Below are positions 52,763 to 64,000 of a stretch of DNA of 64,000 nt, piece after piece; position 1 is the first letter of the stretch, and each line of letters starts with the position of its first letter. A program made the translations under genes and the position numbers. The notes under the pieces are model-generated. The model saw nothing but the letters and a program-made list of their open reading frames with translations. It did no database searches and had not been told where the DNA came from. The stretch is from Dasyornis broadbenti (taxonomy: Eukaryota > Chordata > Aves > Passeriformes > Dasyornithidae), in assembly GCA_013397935.1 (NCBI GenBank), contig VZRN01004713.1, forward strand, positions 91,720 to 155,719, written 5' to 3'.

Positions 52763-53229
52763 GTTCGACGTTTCCTTGTCGATCCATAAAAATCTCTGCA
52801 AGAGTGGCCAGGAAAAGGGCTGGAATGTGGGTGTGTTCCCACTAGAAAGAGTGGAAACACAAATAAAAGTGAGCAACAGCTAAAAAAAAAAATTGATCCA
52901 ATTATTTCATTTCGTCGAGGTTTTTCCGTTTCTGTCACGGTAAATGAAATATTTTCACTCTGCAAGGCTGCAGTCTCAACCCCCTGTACGAAGTAAGAGC
53001 ACGCCTCATCTTTCAACCTTCCCAAAGGGATCAGGGCAGGAATTCCAGTGCAGCTGAGCCAGCTTTGTCCATGGAAAACCATCTCCAACACCTGCACAAC
53101 AAATCAATGCGACGTCTGACGACCCCAGACATGAACGATTTCGGCAGGGTCTCTCCCAGCGCTCCCCAAGACTCCCAAACACATTTTGCTTCTCCCTTTA
53201 TCCTGGCACGAGGGGTTTCTCCCCTGCGT
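52763..53229. other. unique non-coding sequence
   Basis: No gene or repeat family recognised. A-tract at 52879-52891. Confidence 0.5.
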
Positions 53230-53540
53230 TCCCCACCTTGATTGTCTTTTTCGGCTCGGAAAATTAAATTTCATGAAGTTGGCCCTTGCAGATTGAATGC
53301 TTCGTGCTAAACAAATGGTTCTGGTGTTTGCTGGTGCTTTCAATAAATTAGAGTTTGACGTTCGAGCCAATATTGAACTGACACAAATTAGATTTACCAA
53401 GCAAATTTTTCCCCAAAATATCATCTTATCGAACAAGGGCTGCGTTTTGCACCTGTCAGAAAATGTTTATTGCTTTATTTCATTAGCGTGGCCTGTCAGC
53501 CTTTAATTTTAAATTGCCCGGCAGAATAGAAAAGACATTT
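53230..53540. promoter_or_regulatory. candidate conserved non-coding element
   Basis: An AT-rich, non-repetitive block with CACCTGTCA at 53450-53458 (E-box CACCTG overlapping a MEIS/TGIF-type TGTCA), a second CTGTCAG at about 53493-53499, CATTAGCG and the near-palindromic TTTAATTTTAAATTG. This is the block I would test first for deep conservation. The function is inference. Confidence 0.35.
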
Positions 53541-53645
53541 TGCTAAGAGAGAACTTACTTTTCGTAGTAAGAAACATCACTCAATGTGGAATGAAGCAGC
53601 ACTGGCTCTTCAGGGTATTTTTTTTTGTTTGTTTTTTTTTTTTTT

Positions 53646-53650
53646 NNNNN
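53646..53650. other. assembly gap (5 N) inside poly-T
   Basis: Five N interrupt a T-rich run (T and G only, about 53621-53661). A gap placed in a homopolymer normally means the length of the run could not be resolved. The true number of bases here is unknown. Confidence 0.99.
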
Positions 53651-53661
53651 TTTTTTGTTTT

Positions 53662-55619
53662 TAGGCACTCGGACAACAATTTTTCCAAATTATCGAAGTC
53701 GCTTAAAACGGAAGTGGAGGCAGGTTTGTGCAACAGAACTTGTCAAGTCTGAATCGTAATAATAAAAATAATAACGACCATCTTCTGTTTTATACCAAAT
53801 GGATTTTTCAGTTCGTGCTCTGTTGCAAATATTTTCTTCCAGAAGGTGGGGATTTGCTGGTAGAAATTCAAAGGAAAGCTCAAAACAAACATGAAAACAA
53901 ATTTGTAGATGTTGCTGCTACAGGAGATTTTCTGTTTTAATGGATGAACTGAAATCTTTTAAAAATTAATTTAAAACAGCAGATTGTTCTCAACATACCT
54001 GCACAACTCCTCACGCCCAGGAGGGAACACCAGACCTTCCCAGCGCTCAGGAATTCTGCTTTTGGGAAGGACACTCCAATTTCTGCCTGAAATCCACTTT
54101 TCCCACGAGTTCCGCTGTCTCTTGCCCAGGTGAGAGCAAAGGGACAGCGCTGGGGAGCAGGAGGGAGCGTCCCAGCAGGGCAGGAGCCTCCCTGGCAGCT
54201 TTGCCATCGCCAGGGGACGTTTGGCACCGGCACCAGCACCCACCCAGCCTCTGAGCAGAGCCTAAAGCATCCTCTGAACACCCTCAGCGGCTGAAAACTG
54301 ATTTGGTTTTCAGGATCCTTGGTCCAAAGTCCCAGGTGTCCCCTGGAAGGGAAACGCCGCTCTCCAGCACAGCGTCCGTGACTTCGGGAATTTACACTGG
54401 CCACAAACACAGCTCCTCCCAAAGTGAAAAAACAGAAATATTTGGGTTTCACCAATAAAGATGTCTTTTAAGTTGTGTGGTTTAGGCCACTGAAATCCCT
54501 CATTCCCATGAACTGGTGATGGTCAATCACTCAAATCCAAAGTCCATCCTCTAAAAATACTACATTTGGTGAAGATCCTGCAAAAAGCCCTCGTTAACTC
54601 CTGAGGTTTTGATTTCACCGGCAGCACCACATCAGGGGAGTTCCACTTTTTGCCGCTGATGTTAACGACTGCCTGCCCGCATTCCTTTAAAGCCCAGCCA
54701 GGTCTGCCTCGGACACAACATTCCCCAGGCTGTGGTTCCCTTCCCGAGCCCGGAGCCAATTGCCAGCGCTTCTGCAAGAGAAGCTCTCCCTCGGAAACTG
54801 CCGGTAGGGTTTTGCTCGTCAGAGCGCAGCCCCAGCTCTGGACTCTTCAAGGAGCAGAGACTTGGGTATGAATTGAATAAAACCGCAGCCCCGAGAGGCT
54901 GCTTGGACCGCACACGCCTCGCGCGCACGGATCAAATCGTGTCGTGCTCTCCCGGTGTTTTCCAGCCTTGGAAACCCAAAAGCTGGTTAAAATTATTAGG
55001 GAAGAGGGGGGAAGGATGAAGAGTAAAGATTCCCCAAGCTGGGGGAAAACGGCCAAATTCCTTCTCCAACAGACTTCGACTTCCTTAGAATTTTCCTTAA
55101 AATTCCTCCACACCCCAACACCAACGCCCAGAATTAGAACCCCTCAGCCCCACTACATGAGGCAATTTTTAATGTAAAATTTGTTACGCAAACATTATGT
55201 AAGTAATCTGTATTTTGGATCCTGCACATCCCAAAGCGCGTACTTAAAATGTTCATTGTTTTCACTTCCTAAGGTTTGGAAAGTTTGATCAACCAAGCAG
55301 CAAACGGCGATGCTCCTGTTTTAATAATTAAGGGAAAGAATTCCTTTCTAATTCCAAAGCTTTAAGGATCCCCAGCTTCCGGGTTGTGCCACGCCAGCCC
55401 TGCTGCCCTTCAGATATTTTCATTTATTGCTAAACCCAAGATTTTCTCATGATCTCCTGCGTGCTGGGAGAGAGAGCGCGGGGGGAAGAAAAAGATATTT
55501 CCAAGGAGCACAAGCATTTTATCATTTTTCTAATCCCAGTTTTCATATTCAATAATCCCAGTTTTCACGTGAAATTCTAATGCCGGGCTTGCCCTGAAGG
55601 GGCTGAGGATGGAGCCTTT
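53662..55619. other. unique non-coding sequence
   Basis: A short AAT-rich stretch lies at 53756-53778. Otherwise no repeat family or gene is recognised. The minus-strand frame at 53937-54455 (172 codons) shows no domain. Confidence 0.5.
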
Positions 55620-56250
55620 TGCTGGCAGCTCTGCAGCCGCCTCAGCGCTGGAGGCGAGCAGAGAACCCCGGGCTTTGGTCGGGGTCTGAGCCCCAGCCCG
55701 CTCGTGGCCGTGCCCGGCCTGATGGGGACTGACGGGAAAACAAGGCTTCAGCGGGATCTCCTGGCTATGGGCTGGGTGTGCTCCAAGCCATCATCCAATT
55801 CCCGTCAAACTCCCGTCAAATTCCCCGTTAGCGCCGAGAGGCCGCGGCCGCCCCAGGCAGGAGCCGCCACCTCCTCAGCGAGCGCCGCCATTTATCCCAA
55901 GGCCTGTGACAGGGATCTGATTTCACCTGCAGGAGCAGCATCCTCCGAAATTTGGCCATTTCTCGTGGATCCGCCACGGCCAAGAGGCCAATGATGGAGC
56001 AGGGAACCGGCGGGAAAAACAAAGGAGTTGCCCTCCAGAGGGAGCAGGAGATTTGCTGCCGGCCCGCTCCCACGCTCCGCGGAGCTCTGGGGAGGGGAGG
56101 CTGCTTAATTTAATGTTCAAACAAACGATCCCGCTGGAAAGGGCTCCCTGCACTCAGATGAGCCTTTCCCAGAAATTTAATTCCCTAATTTCATCGGGTG
56201 CCGCCTCGGCCGCCGCGGATTTCGGGGCCGGATTTGGAGGGCACCTCGTT
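55620..56250. other. GC- and CpG-rich block
   Basis: CpG clusters occur around 55641-55730, 55830-55900 (GGCCGCGGCCGCC) and 56201-56250 (CGCCTCGGCCGCCGCGG). A YY1-like GCCGCCATTTA lies at about 55885. A small triplicated word, TCCCGTCAAA, lies at 55800-55825. It could be a CpG island promoter, but no exon is recognisable. Confidence 0.4.
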
Positions 56251-57314
56251 TGAGGGCAATTTGCGAGAAGCAGATTTGACGCGGTGTCAATCTCTCGCCA
56301 AGCTGAGTGGCATCTCCCAGGAAAACAATTGAATTTAGGGATGCAGCCTGCTCGTTCTAATCTCCTCTGTCTCACCAGGCTGAAGGACTCTTCTACATAA
56401 GCAGCAAATATATTCAATATTTGATGATGTGCGGCTTCAAATTTGTCCTTCCCCGAGGAAAATAACTCCAGGCTTTAAAAAAACCGAGACTGGAAGCTCA
56501 ACCGTTTTCCCCTCCTTCGTTTTTCCAAACTGAAAGGTCATACCAGCCACTGCTACCCTAAATTTGATTTATCTCCTTGATTTTATAAAAACCCTTAAAC
56601 TTCACAGAACATGTTGGGGTAGGACCCAGAGATCTGAACAGAAATATTCCTCAGAGAGAGAAAATCCCTCACTTTCAGGTGCTTCCCACAGGAAGGATGC
56701 TCTGTGCCACGTTCTTCGCTGGCGAGCTCGGAGGAGAGCAGGAGGGTTTTGTAAATTGTGCAGTCGATGCTTCAGGACACTCTGGGAGTAGAAATTGACT
56801 CTTAAAATTAGTCGGTTGTATATAAAAAAAAACCTAAATCTTTATACAGCTGCTGAGGTTCACTGAAAAAACGAAGAGTCCCATTTTATATTTATATATG
56901 TATATTCATGTATAAATGGAATAATCAACAGGAAGAATCCAGGCCTGTGGGAATGATATACAGGAACCCTCGATTTCCAAATTCCCTGATGTCCAAACAG
57001 CTTCAGCGTGTTTCTTTACCGTTATAATCATTGCACAGCTGAATGTCTTATGTTCCAGTGAAACACCTGCTTGAATTCATTAATTGACTTCATAGAAGGG
57101 TGCAAAACCGTGAAATAAATCTCCTTTTCCAGGCTGGGCTGTTATAGAAGGAATACAGCCCGACTTGGCTAAAATAAATGATCCATGGAGCAGCAAACGA
57201 CCGCCCAGCCCGTGAAGGCCTTGGATTTTGTTCCCTATGAAAGATCAGGGTCGGAGCGGGCTGCGATGTGAAAGGCTCAGGCTGACGGATGGGACACTTT
57301 GGGGCCCATCATTT
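56251..57314. other. unique sequence, AT-rich
   Basis: 56260-56440 and 57000-57180 are balanced AT-rich blocks that might be conserved. 56880-56920 is nearly pure AT (TATATTTATATATGTATATT). No gene recognised. Confidence 0.45.
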
Positions 57315-57328
57315 CCACGTCAGGGGGC
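57315..57328 (+). promoter_or_regulatory. weak CTCF-like motif
   Basis: CCACGTCAGGGGGCG has both CTCF half-words, CCAC and AGGGGGCG, but with one or two extra bases between them compared with the consensus. Low confidence. Confidence 0.2.
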
Positions 57329-58045
57329 GTGTTGGGGCGCAGGTACTGAGACAAGCGACACTTGGAGCTCCCAGCAGGGAGGCCCCACGACGTCCTTGGA
57401 GTCTGCCGGGAAATTCAGACTCGCTTCTCACCGGTTCACCGCGTCGGGAAGGAGCTTCTCGTTCTAACATCCAATATCCCCACGGCTCCCAGCGAATTCC
57501 TGGGGAAGTTCTGGCGGTCTCCAGCAAAAACTGGAATATTCCGCTGGAGGAGGTGTGTGTGGAGAGCTTCAGGTGGCGCTCAGGAGGGTTCCAAGGTGTT
57601 TCCCAGGTGATGGAAAGCACTGGTACAGGTACCTGGTGGTGAAAGGCAAAAATCAGTGAAAAACAATCCCTGCCTACATTTCTCCACAGTGCAGCTCCGC
57701 GCTGAGTTTGGAAAGTTGGTAAAAGTAATTTTTTACTTGTTTTTCTCTCCCTTTTTAAGCCACGAGGAGGCCAGGCCCATTTAAATTCTGCTTCTGGCTT
57801 GCGGCGTGTCTGAACACAGAGAGGTCATGGCTTGATGCTGCTGCTTTGATGATGGAAGAGAATTTTATATTTCACTCCCCCAAGTTTTCCTGCATCTCGT
57901 GGCTCTGCAAGCCGATTAGTTGGTATTTCTAAGTGCACCAACACACGATTAGCATCATTTGCTGCTCCCAGAGGCCCCTGAGGTGCCAAAAATACGGAAT
58001 ACCGCACGAAGTTCGGCACGGATTCACCCCAAAATAAAAAAAATC
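57329..58045. other. unique non-coding sequence
   Basis: No gene or repeat family recognised. Confidence 0.5.
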
Positions 58046-58178
58046 GGTGTCCAAGGCCAGGCTGGATAGGGCTCAGAGGAGACTGGGACAGTGGGAGGTG
58101 CCTCTGCCCACGGCAGGGGTGGCACTGGATGGGCTTTAAGGCCCCTCCGCACCCAACCCCTTCTGGGATGCCGTGATT
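58046..58178 (+). mobile_element. CR1 3' end, 5'-truncated
   Basis: GGTGTCCAAGGCCAGGCTGG, AGTGGGAGGTGCCTCTGCCC, GGGGTGGCACTGGATGGGCT, TTAAGGCCCCTCCGCACCCA and a tail ending GGATGCCGTGATTA. Moderately diverged. Confidence 0.93.
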
Positions 58179-61100
58179 AAAGAAGCCCAAGTGTAGACAT
58201 AAGCTCCTCAATTGCTTTATGGGTTAAATGAGTAATGGGAAATCATTCACAGGACAAAAGAAAAAATGCAATCGCATCCACTTCGGAGTGGAGCAGAGCT
58301 GCCCTAGAAAATAAACAGCAGCGCTTGGATAAAATTCCTGCCTGAGGGAGTGTCCAGGTGTCGTCCAGACTCTGCTCGTGGAGATATTGCCATGAGCAGG
58401 TGCTGCAGCACCTCCCCAGCAGCAGCAGAGCTCCGAGCAGAGCTTCCCTGGGGCGCAGGGATGGGCTGGTTCCACAGCTGGGAATTCCCAGATTACCCCT
58501 CCGCCCCTGCACCCGTGGATCCTGTAAGACGGCTGCTGCAGGTGTCGGGAACGTGCGGGTGGAGCCCCATGGGATCAGTGCTGTGTGCCGGGGCACCAGC
58601 CCCGGGTGGAGCCTTCCCGGAGCTCCGGAGCAGCGCAGCTCCATGGTGTTTGCAGAGGGGAGCTCCTGCGGCTCTGTTTGGGTTTGTTTTCGTTGTTAAC
58701 GAGCCCGCAGCACCCTCCGCACGCAGCAAACACCGGGGGTGACTTTCAGCCGTGTTTTCCAGGGAGCCCAATTCCAATTCTCCTCTCCTCTCCGCTTTTA
58801 TCTCCATTCCTTCCCCCGTACCCGCATTTCCCCTGCGCCCTGGCACCTCAGCGCCGTGTTCATGTGCGGTCAGTGAGCATTCAGCACCCTCTGCCGCGGC
58901 CTTACAGCCCCCGCCGACCGAAAAGGAGCCTTGTCCTCCCTATTTCCAGCATTCCCATTGGAATGATAAACCTGGCTTGGCTCTTCCTTTCTCCTTTTTC
59001 TCTTTTGGGGCCAGTTCCTCTCATTCCAGCAGCCTCTGGTTGTTTGCAGGCGGTTCCTGCACCCGAGCACTGCTTCGGCGCCAGCAGAGTGACTGCAGCG
59101 TGCTGGGGAAAACGGAGCTGCAAGCAGCACTCAGCCATGCCGAGCTGGAACGCTTGGATTTGTGTTTTGGCACCTCACAGATGGAGACATCACCTAATTG
59201 TCAGCAGGCCCACAACAATTCTCATCAAGGGCCTCACCCACAGCTCCTCAGAGGCAATGAGACCATTCCGCTGCCTTCAAACGGCTTTGGATTGCCCCCA
59301 AAAGGGAAAAAAAAAAAAAAAACCCACCCAGATAAATTGCAAATTGTCTCATTAACTCCTCCGAGTGCCTTTTGAACCATTTCCAGAAAAATAAATGAAG
59401 GGGGAAGAAAAAATCAAAAAAATAAAAAAGCAGTCAAGCACTCCAAGAGCGCGAGTCGAGTAAAAGGAGAAATAAAAATAAAAACGCGGCGCCCAGAGAG
59501 GTTCCAACGTTGTACGAGAGGAAATCAAGTCACGTATTGCAAGTGACTCCTGCAAGGCGGCGAGAACAAACCCTGCCACGAGGCTGCCCCTCAGCCCTCA
59601 GCTCCCGTGGGAAGGATCCGCACCATCGTTATCGGGAATAACCGCGCTCCTCCCCGCCTGCACTCGCTCCGAGCTGAGCAGGAAAATAAAACAGGAAAAG
59701 AACCCGGCAAAACCCGCCACGAGTGACAGAGCCGTTACATCAGCAGCTGTGAATTCTGATTTAAACTGCTGTTTTCCTGTCCCTAGAAGTCTTTGTTTTG
59801 CTCCGAGCACGTGGGCTTGCATGAACTTTCCTTTAACTCAAGGATATGAAAAAAATCTTGCAAGCCAAATGCAGCACCAAGAAATCCATAGGTTCCCATT
59901 AATAGGTTCCCGATTCCCAGTGTTTTCGGATGGAAGGAGCCTAAATATCTGTAAGAATCCTACCTCGAGCCTAGAATTCATCGTCTGGGGCACAGAAAAT
60001 GCTCTGGGCATCTGCGATTTTCACTTTATCACATGCCCAGAACTGGTTCATTTGAACCTGTCTCAAAGCAAAAAAGTATTTCCTGAATATTGAAATATTC
60101 CTGAGTATATAAAAAATACTGTCCTGAATATTTCCTGTTCCCTGCCGAAATCAAATCCTCTGCTGGGTGGTGATGATGATTGCCCTTGTAATTCCGAGAT
60201 CTGCTTCCCTTAATTTACAGCTCTCCCGCCAAATAAAGCCAAGGAGGAGGAGGGCGAAGATTCATTCGTATTACAAAATCCGAATTATTGAAATGATCCA
60301 CGGCCGCATCCTGCTGGAGTTTGCATCAAATGAAGCTCTGTTCTCCAGATTTTCCCCGTTGGAGGAGCAGACTGTGGCAGCCCCACGCCGCGGCTCAGCG
60401 GAAGGGGAGTTCAGAGGGAGGATCAGCCTTCATCTGTGACTTCAGTGGTTCTGATGGAAAATCGACTTTTGGTGGTTTCGAGAGGCGACAAGCCTCACAA
60501 ATGCGGCAAAAAAAAAAAAAACCAAAAAACCCCGTTATTGGTTTTCTGTATTGTGAAAAGTCTGGGGGCTTAACAATATTGCAGAACAGAAGGATGGAAT
60601 AGGAAATGCAGCTGTTTACAAACTGCAGTTTCCGGTTGCTTGTACGCCACCAAAAAGCGAGAGATCGTGATGTAAAACGCCTCGGCTGAATCCCACGTCC
60701 TGAGGTGACATCCCTGCATCCTCGGCCGTGCCAGGGGGAAGAATTCAGCTTCATCCAGAGCAGGTTTGCAGCAGAGTTGGAATTGCTCAATACGGTTCCC
60801 CTTCTCTCCACAACGTGTCAGAGCCCAAAAACAGACATTAACCACGGAGGGCCTAAAAAGGCAGAAAAATTCACACCAAGCTGACCAATTTTGGAAATTA
60901 GGCCAAATTATTTTGTATTCTCACTTCACCAAGAACGCATTCCAGTTTCTGTCACCCAGAAAAGTACGCATCCGAGGTTCACTACGCAACAAAACCAGAT
61001 AAATAAAGAATTTCTACGTGATGATTAATTCACGGAGCCAAAGCCCCAATCCCAGAAATATTCAGGAGCTGCAGGTGCTTCCTTCTGCTTGTAAAGCATT

Positions 61101-61409
61101 GGAGACTCGACCTAATTATTTCCAAAGGACAGGTTCAGCTCTAAATCCAACATTCCTCACCAATTCCCTCCTCCAAGAATTTAGGAAGAAAATCCCACTT
61201 TCCAAAAGATACCACGGAGAAGGATTTCAGCCGTTAGAGAATGTAATTAATCCTTTTTTCAAATCTTGTTCCTCGCATGGAGCTTGGCTGGAATCTGCAA
61301 ATTAAATGTTCATAACCACCAGAGCTGCACAATAATAATAATAATCATAATTATTGCTTTTTCCCCAAACAGGGCCCCCCGCGGTGCAGCCAGCTGTCCT
61401 TGAGTGAGG
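58179..61409. other. unique non-coding sequence
   Basis: 58350-58760 is GC-rich. Parallel open frames at 58585-59355 (256 codons) and 58752-59375 (207 codons) overlap in different plus frames and show no known domain. A16 occurs at 59307-59322 and A14 at 60508-60521. 60060-60140 has AATATTC words including the hairpin GAATATTGAAATATTC. (AAT)n occurs at 61329-61354. Confidence 0.5.
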
Positions 61410-61630
61410 AGCACAGAGCAAAACCGCTGAGGCTGGAAAAGACCTCCAAGGTCATCAAATCCAACCATTCCCAGCCCTGCCCCACGGCCCCAGGTGCCAC
61501 ATCCAGGTGGGTGTTAAATCCCTCCAGGAATGGCGACTCCAGCCCTGCCCTGGGCGGCCGGGCCCGTGTTTGACACCGTTTTGGGCAGGAAAACTCCGTT
61601 CCCAACCTCCTGGTGGAAAGTTGATCCCTC
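61410..61630 (-). mobile_element. old CR1 3' region, minus strand
   Basis: GAGGCTGGAAAAGACCTCCA, AGGTCATCAAATCCAACC, CCCCAGGTGCCACATCCAGG, AATCCCTCCAGGAATGGCGA, CCTGCCCTGGGCGGCC and a decayed region corresponding to 'TTGACCACCCTTTTGG ... CCTAACCTCC'. Tail octamers are nearly lost. Confidence 0.88.
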
Positions 61631-63424
61631 AGCCGCGCGCGGAGGCTGCACCTGGCCCTCAGCAGCCTTTCCACACCGAGGGGTTTTTGTGGCTTCCCCT
61701 CTGCCGCGGAAGAGCAGAAGAGCCCAGGAAGGCGGCAAATAGAAACGGGCAAATAAACGAGGAAAGCCATTCCCAGCCCGCAGTGAGCCGCACCCCAGGG
61801 AAGCGGGAACTGCCCCTCGGGAGAGCCGGGGAAAATATCCGTATGGATCCCGTCAGGAGGAATCACCAGCGCTTTTTTATGAGAATGTCACCCAGGCCTA
61901 ACATTTATTCCCTTTATGGTACAGCTTCACTTTGAATTTGATCATCCTCCCGATTTTCTCCACATCCCGAACGCCCTTGGGGCTCTTTGAAAATAAAAGA
62001 CAAATTCGAGCCCCAGCCACAGGAAAACGCCACAGAGAAATCCAGGCCAAAGCAGTAAATAACCATTGGCTTCTCCCCTCGGATGCAAAACTGGATTTAT
62101 CCCACTCAAAAAAGTCCCGGCTGCCAGTCCAGAATCTCCATTTCTACTCACCAGCCCCAGTGGCTGCATCCCCTTCTCATGGGGCTTTATTTTCGCGCTC
62201 ATTTGGCACTAAAATGGCTCGATGTGAAGGCAGGATAATTCCTGCTTCATCAGGATCCCAAAGAACACCACTTGAAATTAAAAAAAAAAAAAAAAAAAAA
62301 CCAAAAAAATAAAATTAGCTTTGCCAGCGACTGAAGAACAGATGACAGATACTCTTCAAGACCTCCATCAGAGGTGATTTCTGTTTTGAGCAACTGAGAG
62401 AAGTTTGAACAAATAACTTCTCAGTCAGGGGGTGACACCAAATTCCTTTCCAGCACAGGCAATCCAACATCGCCTCCAGGACACTGTGGCGGAGGAAGAT
62501 TTGCAAAGCTCTGCGTGCTCAGATAATTCTCCCCCTTCCTCGGACAACAGGATGGGGGTTTGGCCTTGTTTTTTAGCAGGAAAAAATAAAATTAAAAATA
62601 ATAAATAATACCAAAAAAAATCAGACAAGACCAACGCTCTGGTGCCAGCTCATTAAATATTGAAGCCGTCTGGCCCAGCTGCGCGTGTCTAACCCAGCCT
62701 GGCGAGTTCGCTGCTCTCTGACGAGAGATTCAGTTCTGCATTAAACACGCGAGCAGAAACTGAAGCGCAAGGCTTTGACAGGCGGCTTCGGGGAGCGGAA
62801 CAGGGGATTCGTTTGTCTGAAGCCGTTGCCACCTGACCTCGCCCCGTGCGAGTTTCTCACCCATCCGCTCCAGGGGGATTTTTCCCACCCCTGACCTGCA
62901 GTGCCCAGGCACGGAGGTGGCTGCTCTCCTCGGAGCGTGGCTTCTCCAGGCGCTGCGTGCCACGAAGCTGCTGTTGGATTCCAGATTTTTTTTTTTTTTT
63001 TCCCCAAGAAAAAAAGAGAAAATTGTATTTTAATGGATTCTTTTTCCTTCCGCAAGATAAGCAAAAATAGTTACCTTGCACATTAAACTGCTCTAAAAGA
63101 AGCTGCCATCGTTTCATTCGCTTTTATAACCTTCCTGCACGCCATACAAACCATTATTAACTGAGCGAGAATAAAAGGAAAAGGATTTTAAAATCTAAAA
63201 AAAAAAATGTTCAGGCTGGGGTCTTGCTCCTCGGGTGCATTAAGGGGGATTTGTGGGGTTTTTTTCCGGTTTTATTTTAAATTGAGGATGGGGCAGGAGG
63301 TTCTCCCTGTAGTTCATTTACAAATCTGCTCCATCACCACTTGATTTCTCAAACCAGCACAAACCCAAATAATGCCATGGATTAAAATGGTTTTGCATCA
63401 GTTTATTTGTATTAGTGAAGGTAA
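61631..63424. other. unique non-coding sequence with homopolymers
   Basis: A21 at 62280-62300 and T16 at 62986-63001. Otherwise no gene or repeat family recognised. Confidence 0.5.
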
Positions 63425-63600
63425 TTTTATTGCTGAATAAATTATATTTATTATAATATATAATATATATATACTGTATGATACGTATTATGTATTATAT
63501 AGTATGTATAAACTATTATTTATTATCTTTATTAATTTCTTTCTGAATACATTATATTTATTTTCTTGATATCTATTTTATTTAATATACTGATTATTTA
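63425..63600. repeat. AT-rich low-complexity block
   Basis: Mostly TATA, ATTA and TTTA words with few G or C over about 175 bp, including ATATAATATATATATA-like runs near 63457-63472. It is prone to replication slippage. Confidence 0.9.
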
Positions 63601-63954
63601 CATTCTCTTTCCACTGCTATGCTTTTCTGTCTGTGATATATTAATATGTAACAATACACTGATGGGAAACACGCAGACACTGTTTTTCTGGGCTTACTCA
63701 AATTATCATTTCAAAATTCGCGAGAAATCCCTCAAAGTCAGGGTCTGTTCTTTCCCAGCCTCTATGAAACCACACATTGCCACAGTAACTCCAACCCAGG
63801 TGCTTTAAATCGCTCTGGACGTTGTGTGGTTTCACTTAGGGCACGGAAAAGATGGATTTGTTTCCATAAAGAGAGAAAAATCCTTTAAATGACGAAGGGA
63901 AATGAAATTGTCACTGAGTGCCAAATGCTTTGCCACAGCACCAGGTTCTGAACC
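63601..63954. other. unique non-coding sequence
   Basis: No gene or repeat family recognised. Confidence 0.5.
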
Positions 63955-64000
63955 CAAGGGGGGAGGGAAGGGAAGGGAAGGGAAGGGAAGGGAAGGGAAG
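63955..64000. repeat. (GGGAA)n purine pentanucleotide array, cut by the window edge
   Basis: After AAGGGGGGAGGGAAG the last roughly 36 bases are an uninterrupted GGGAA repeat on the plus strand, reaching the final base. Its full length is outside the window. The all-purine strand could form triplex or G-rich structures. Confidence 0.98.

Noticed and set aside
58585..59355. 256-codon plus-strand open frame
   Set aside because: A second plus frame (58752-59375) is open over the same bases, composition is GC-rich and stop-poor, and no domain is recognised.
1..64000. tRNA, rRNA or small nuclear RNA genes
   Set aside because: I looked for B-box (GGTTCGA-type) motifs and conserved RNA words and saw none. 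MicroRNA hairpins cannot be excluded by eye.
1..64000. CRISPR arrays, operons, ribosome binding sites and other prokaryotic features
   Set aside because: The tandem repeats have no unique spacers of constant length, and the CR1 content shows vertebrate nuclear DNA.

Overview
The window reads as nuclear DNA of a bird, most likely a songbird. The main evidence is about two dozen 5'-truncated CR1 retroposons. Their 3' ends carry the avian CR1 consensus, with a block like CCCTTCCAACCCAAACCATT followed by 8-bp tail units of the type ATTCTATG, TGGGATTC or ATTCTGTG. Many share one young-looking subfamily body (GGAAGGAATTSYTCCCTGGGAGGGTGGGGAGG ... GGCTGCCCCTGGATCCCTGGCAGTGCC, here shortened). The passerine assignment is from memory of such repeats and is less certain than 'bird'.

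No protein-coding gene, tRNA or rRNA could be supported. Every long reading frame falls in one of three classes: CR1 sequence read on either strand, in-register minisatellite, or stop-poor unique sequence with no recognisable domain, no plausible splice structure and competing frames open in parallel. This is best described as an intergenic or intronic (gene-desert-like) stretch.

Layout. 1-7.9 kb: unique DNA with a CR1 fragment joined to an unnamed 185-bp repeat ('X', first copy) and a head-to-head pair of CR1s at 3.66-4.35 kb. 7.9-15.5 kb: a short tandem repeat, three CR1s, and a GC-rich block at 12.5-13.0 kb with a GC-box/TATA arrangement. 15.5-24 kb: AT-rich, possibly conserved non-coding DNA, one older CR1 and homopolymers. 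24-31 kb: a 35-bp tandem repeat, a degenerate AAT-rich tract, a CR1 tail and a strikingly A-rich, T-poor block at 29.6-30.2 kb. 31-46 kb is the repeat-densest part: the second copy of X attached to the longest CR1; three minisatellites (43-bp, 39-bp and 100-bp units, the last built on a CR1 tail); an old 105-bp tandem duplication; and a second head-to-head CR1 pair. 46-53 kb: two direct copies of a roughly 205-bp repeat ('Y') 1.65 kb apart, each just downstream of a CpG-rich stretch, plus AT-rich candidate conserved elements. 53-64 kb: a 5-N gap inside poly-T, a CpG-rich block near 55.6-56.2 kb, two CR1s, A/T homopolymers, an AT-rich low-complexity block, and a (GGGAA)n array running off the right edge.

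No integrated gene system can be argued for. The most interesting signals are repeat-biological: X attached to CR1 tails in both copies (possible 3' transduction), local birth of a CR1-derived satellite, inverted CR1 pairs, and several AT-rich blocks that could be ancient regulatory elements. All conservation statements are guesses from composition and motifs, because no alignment could be run.
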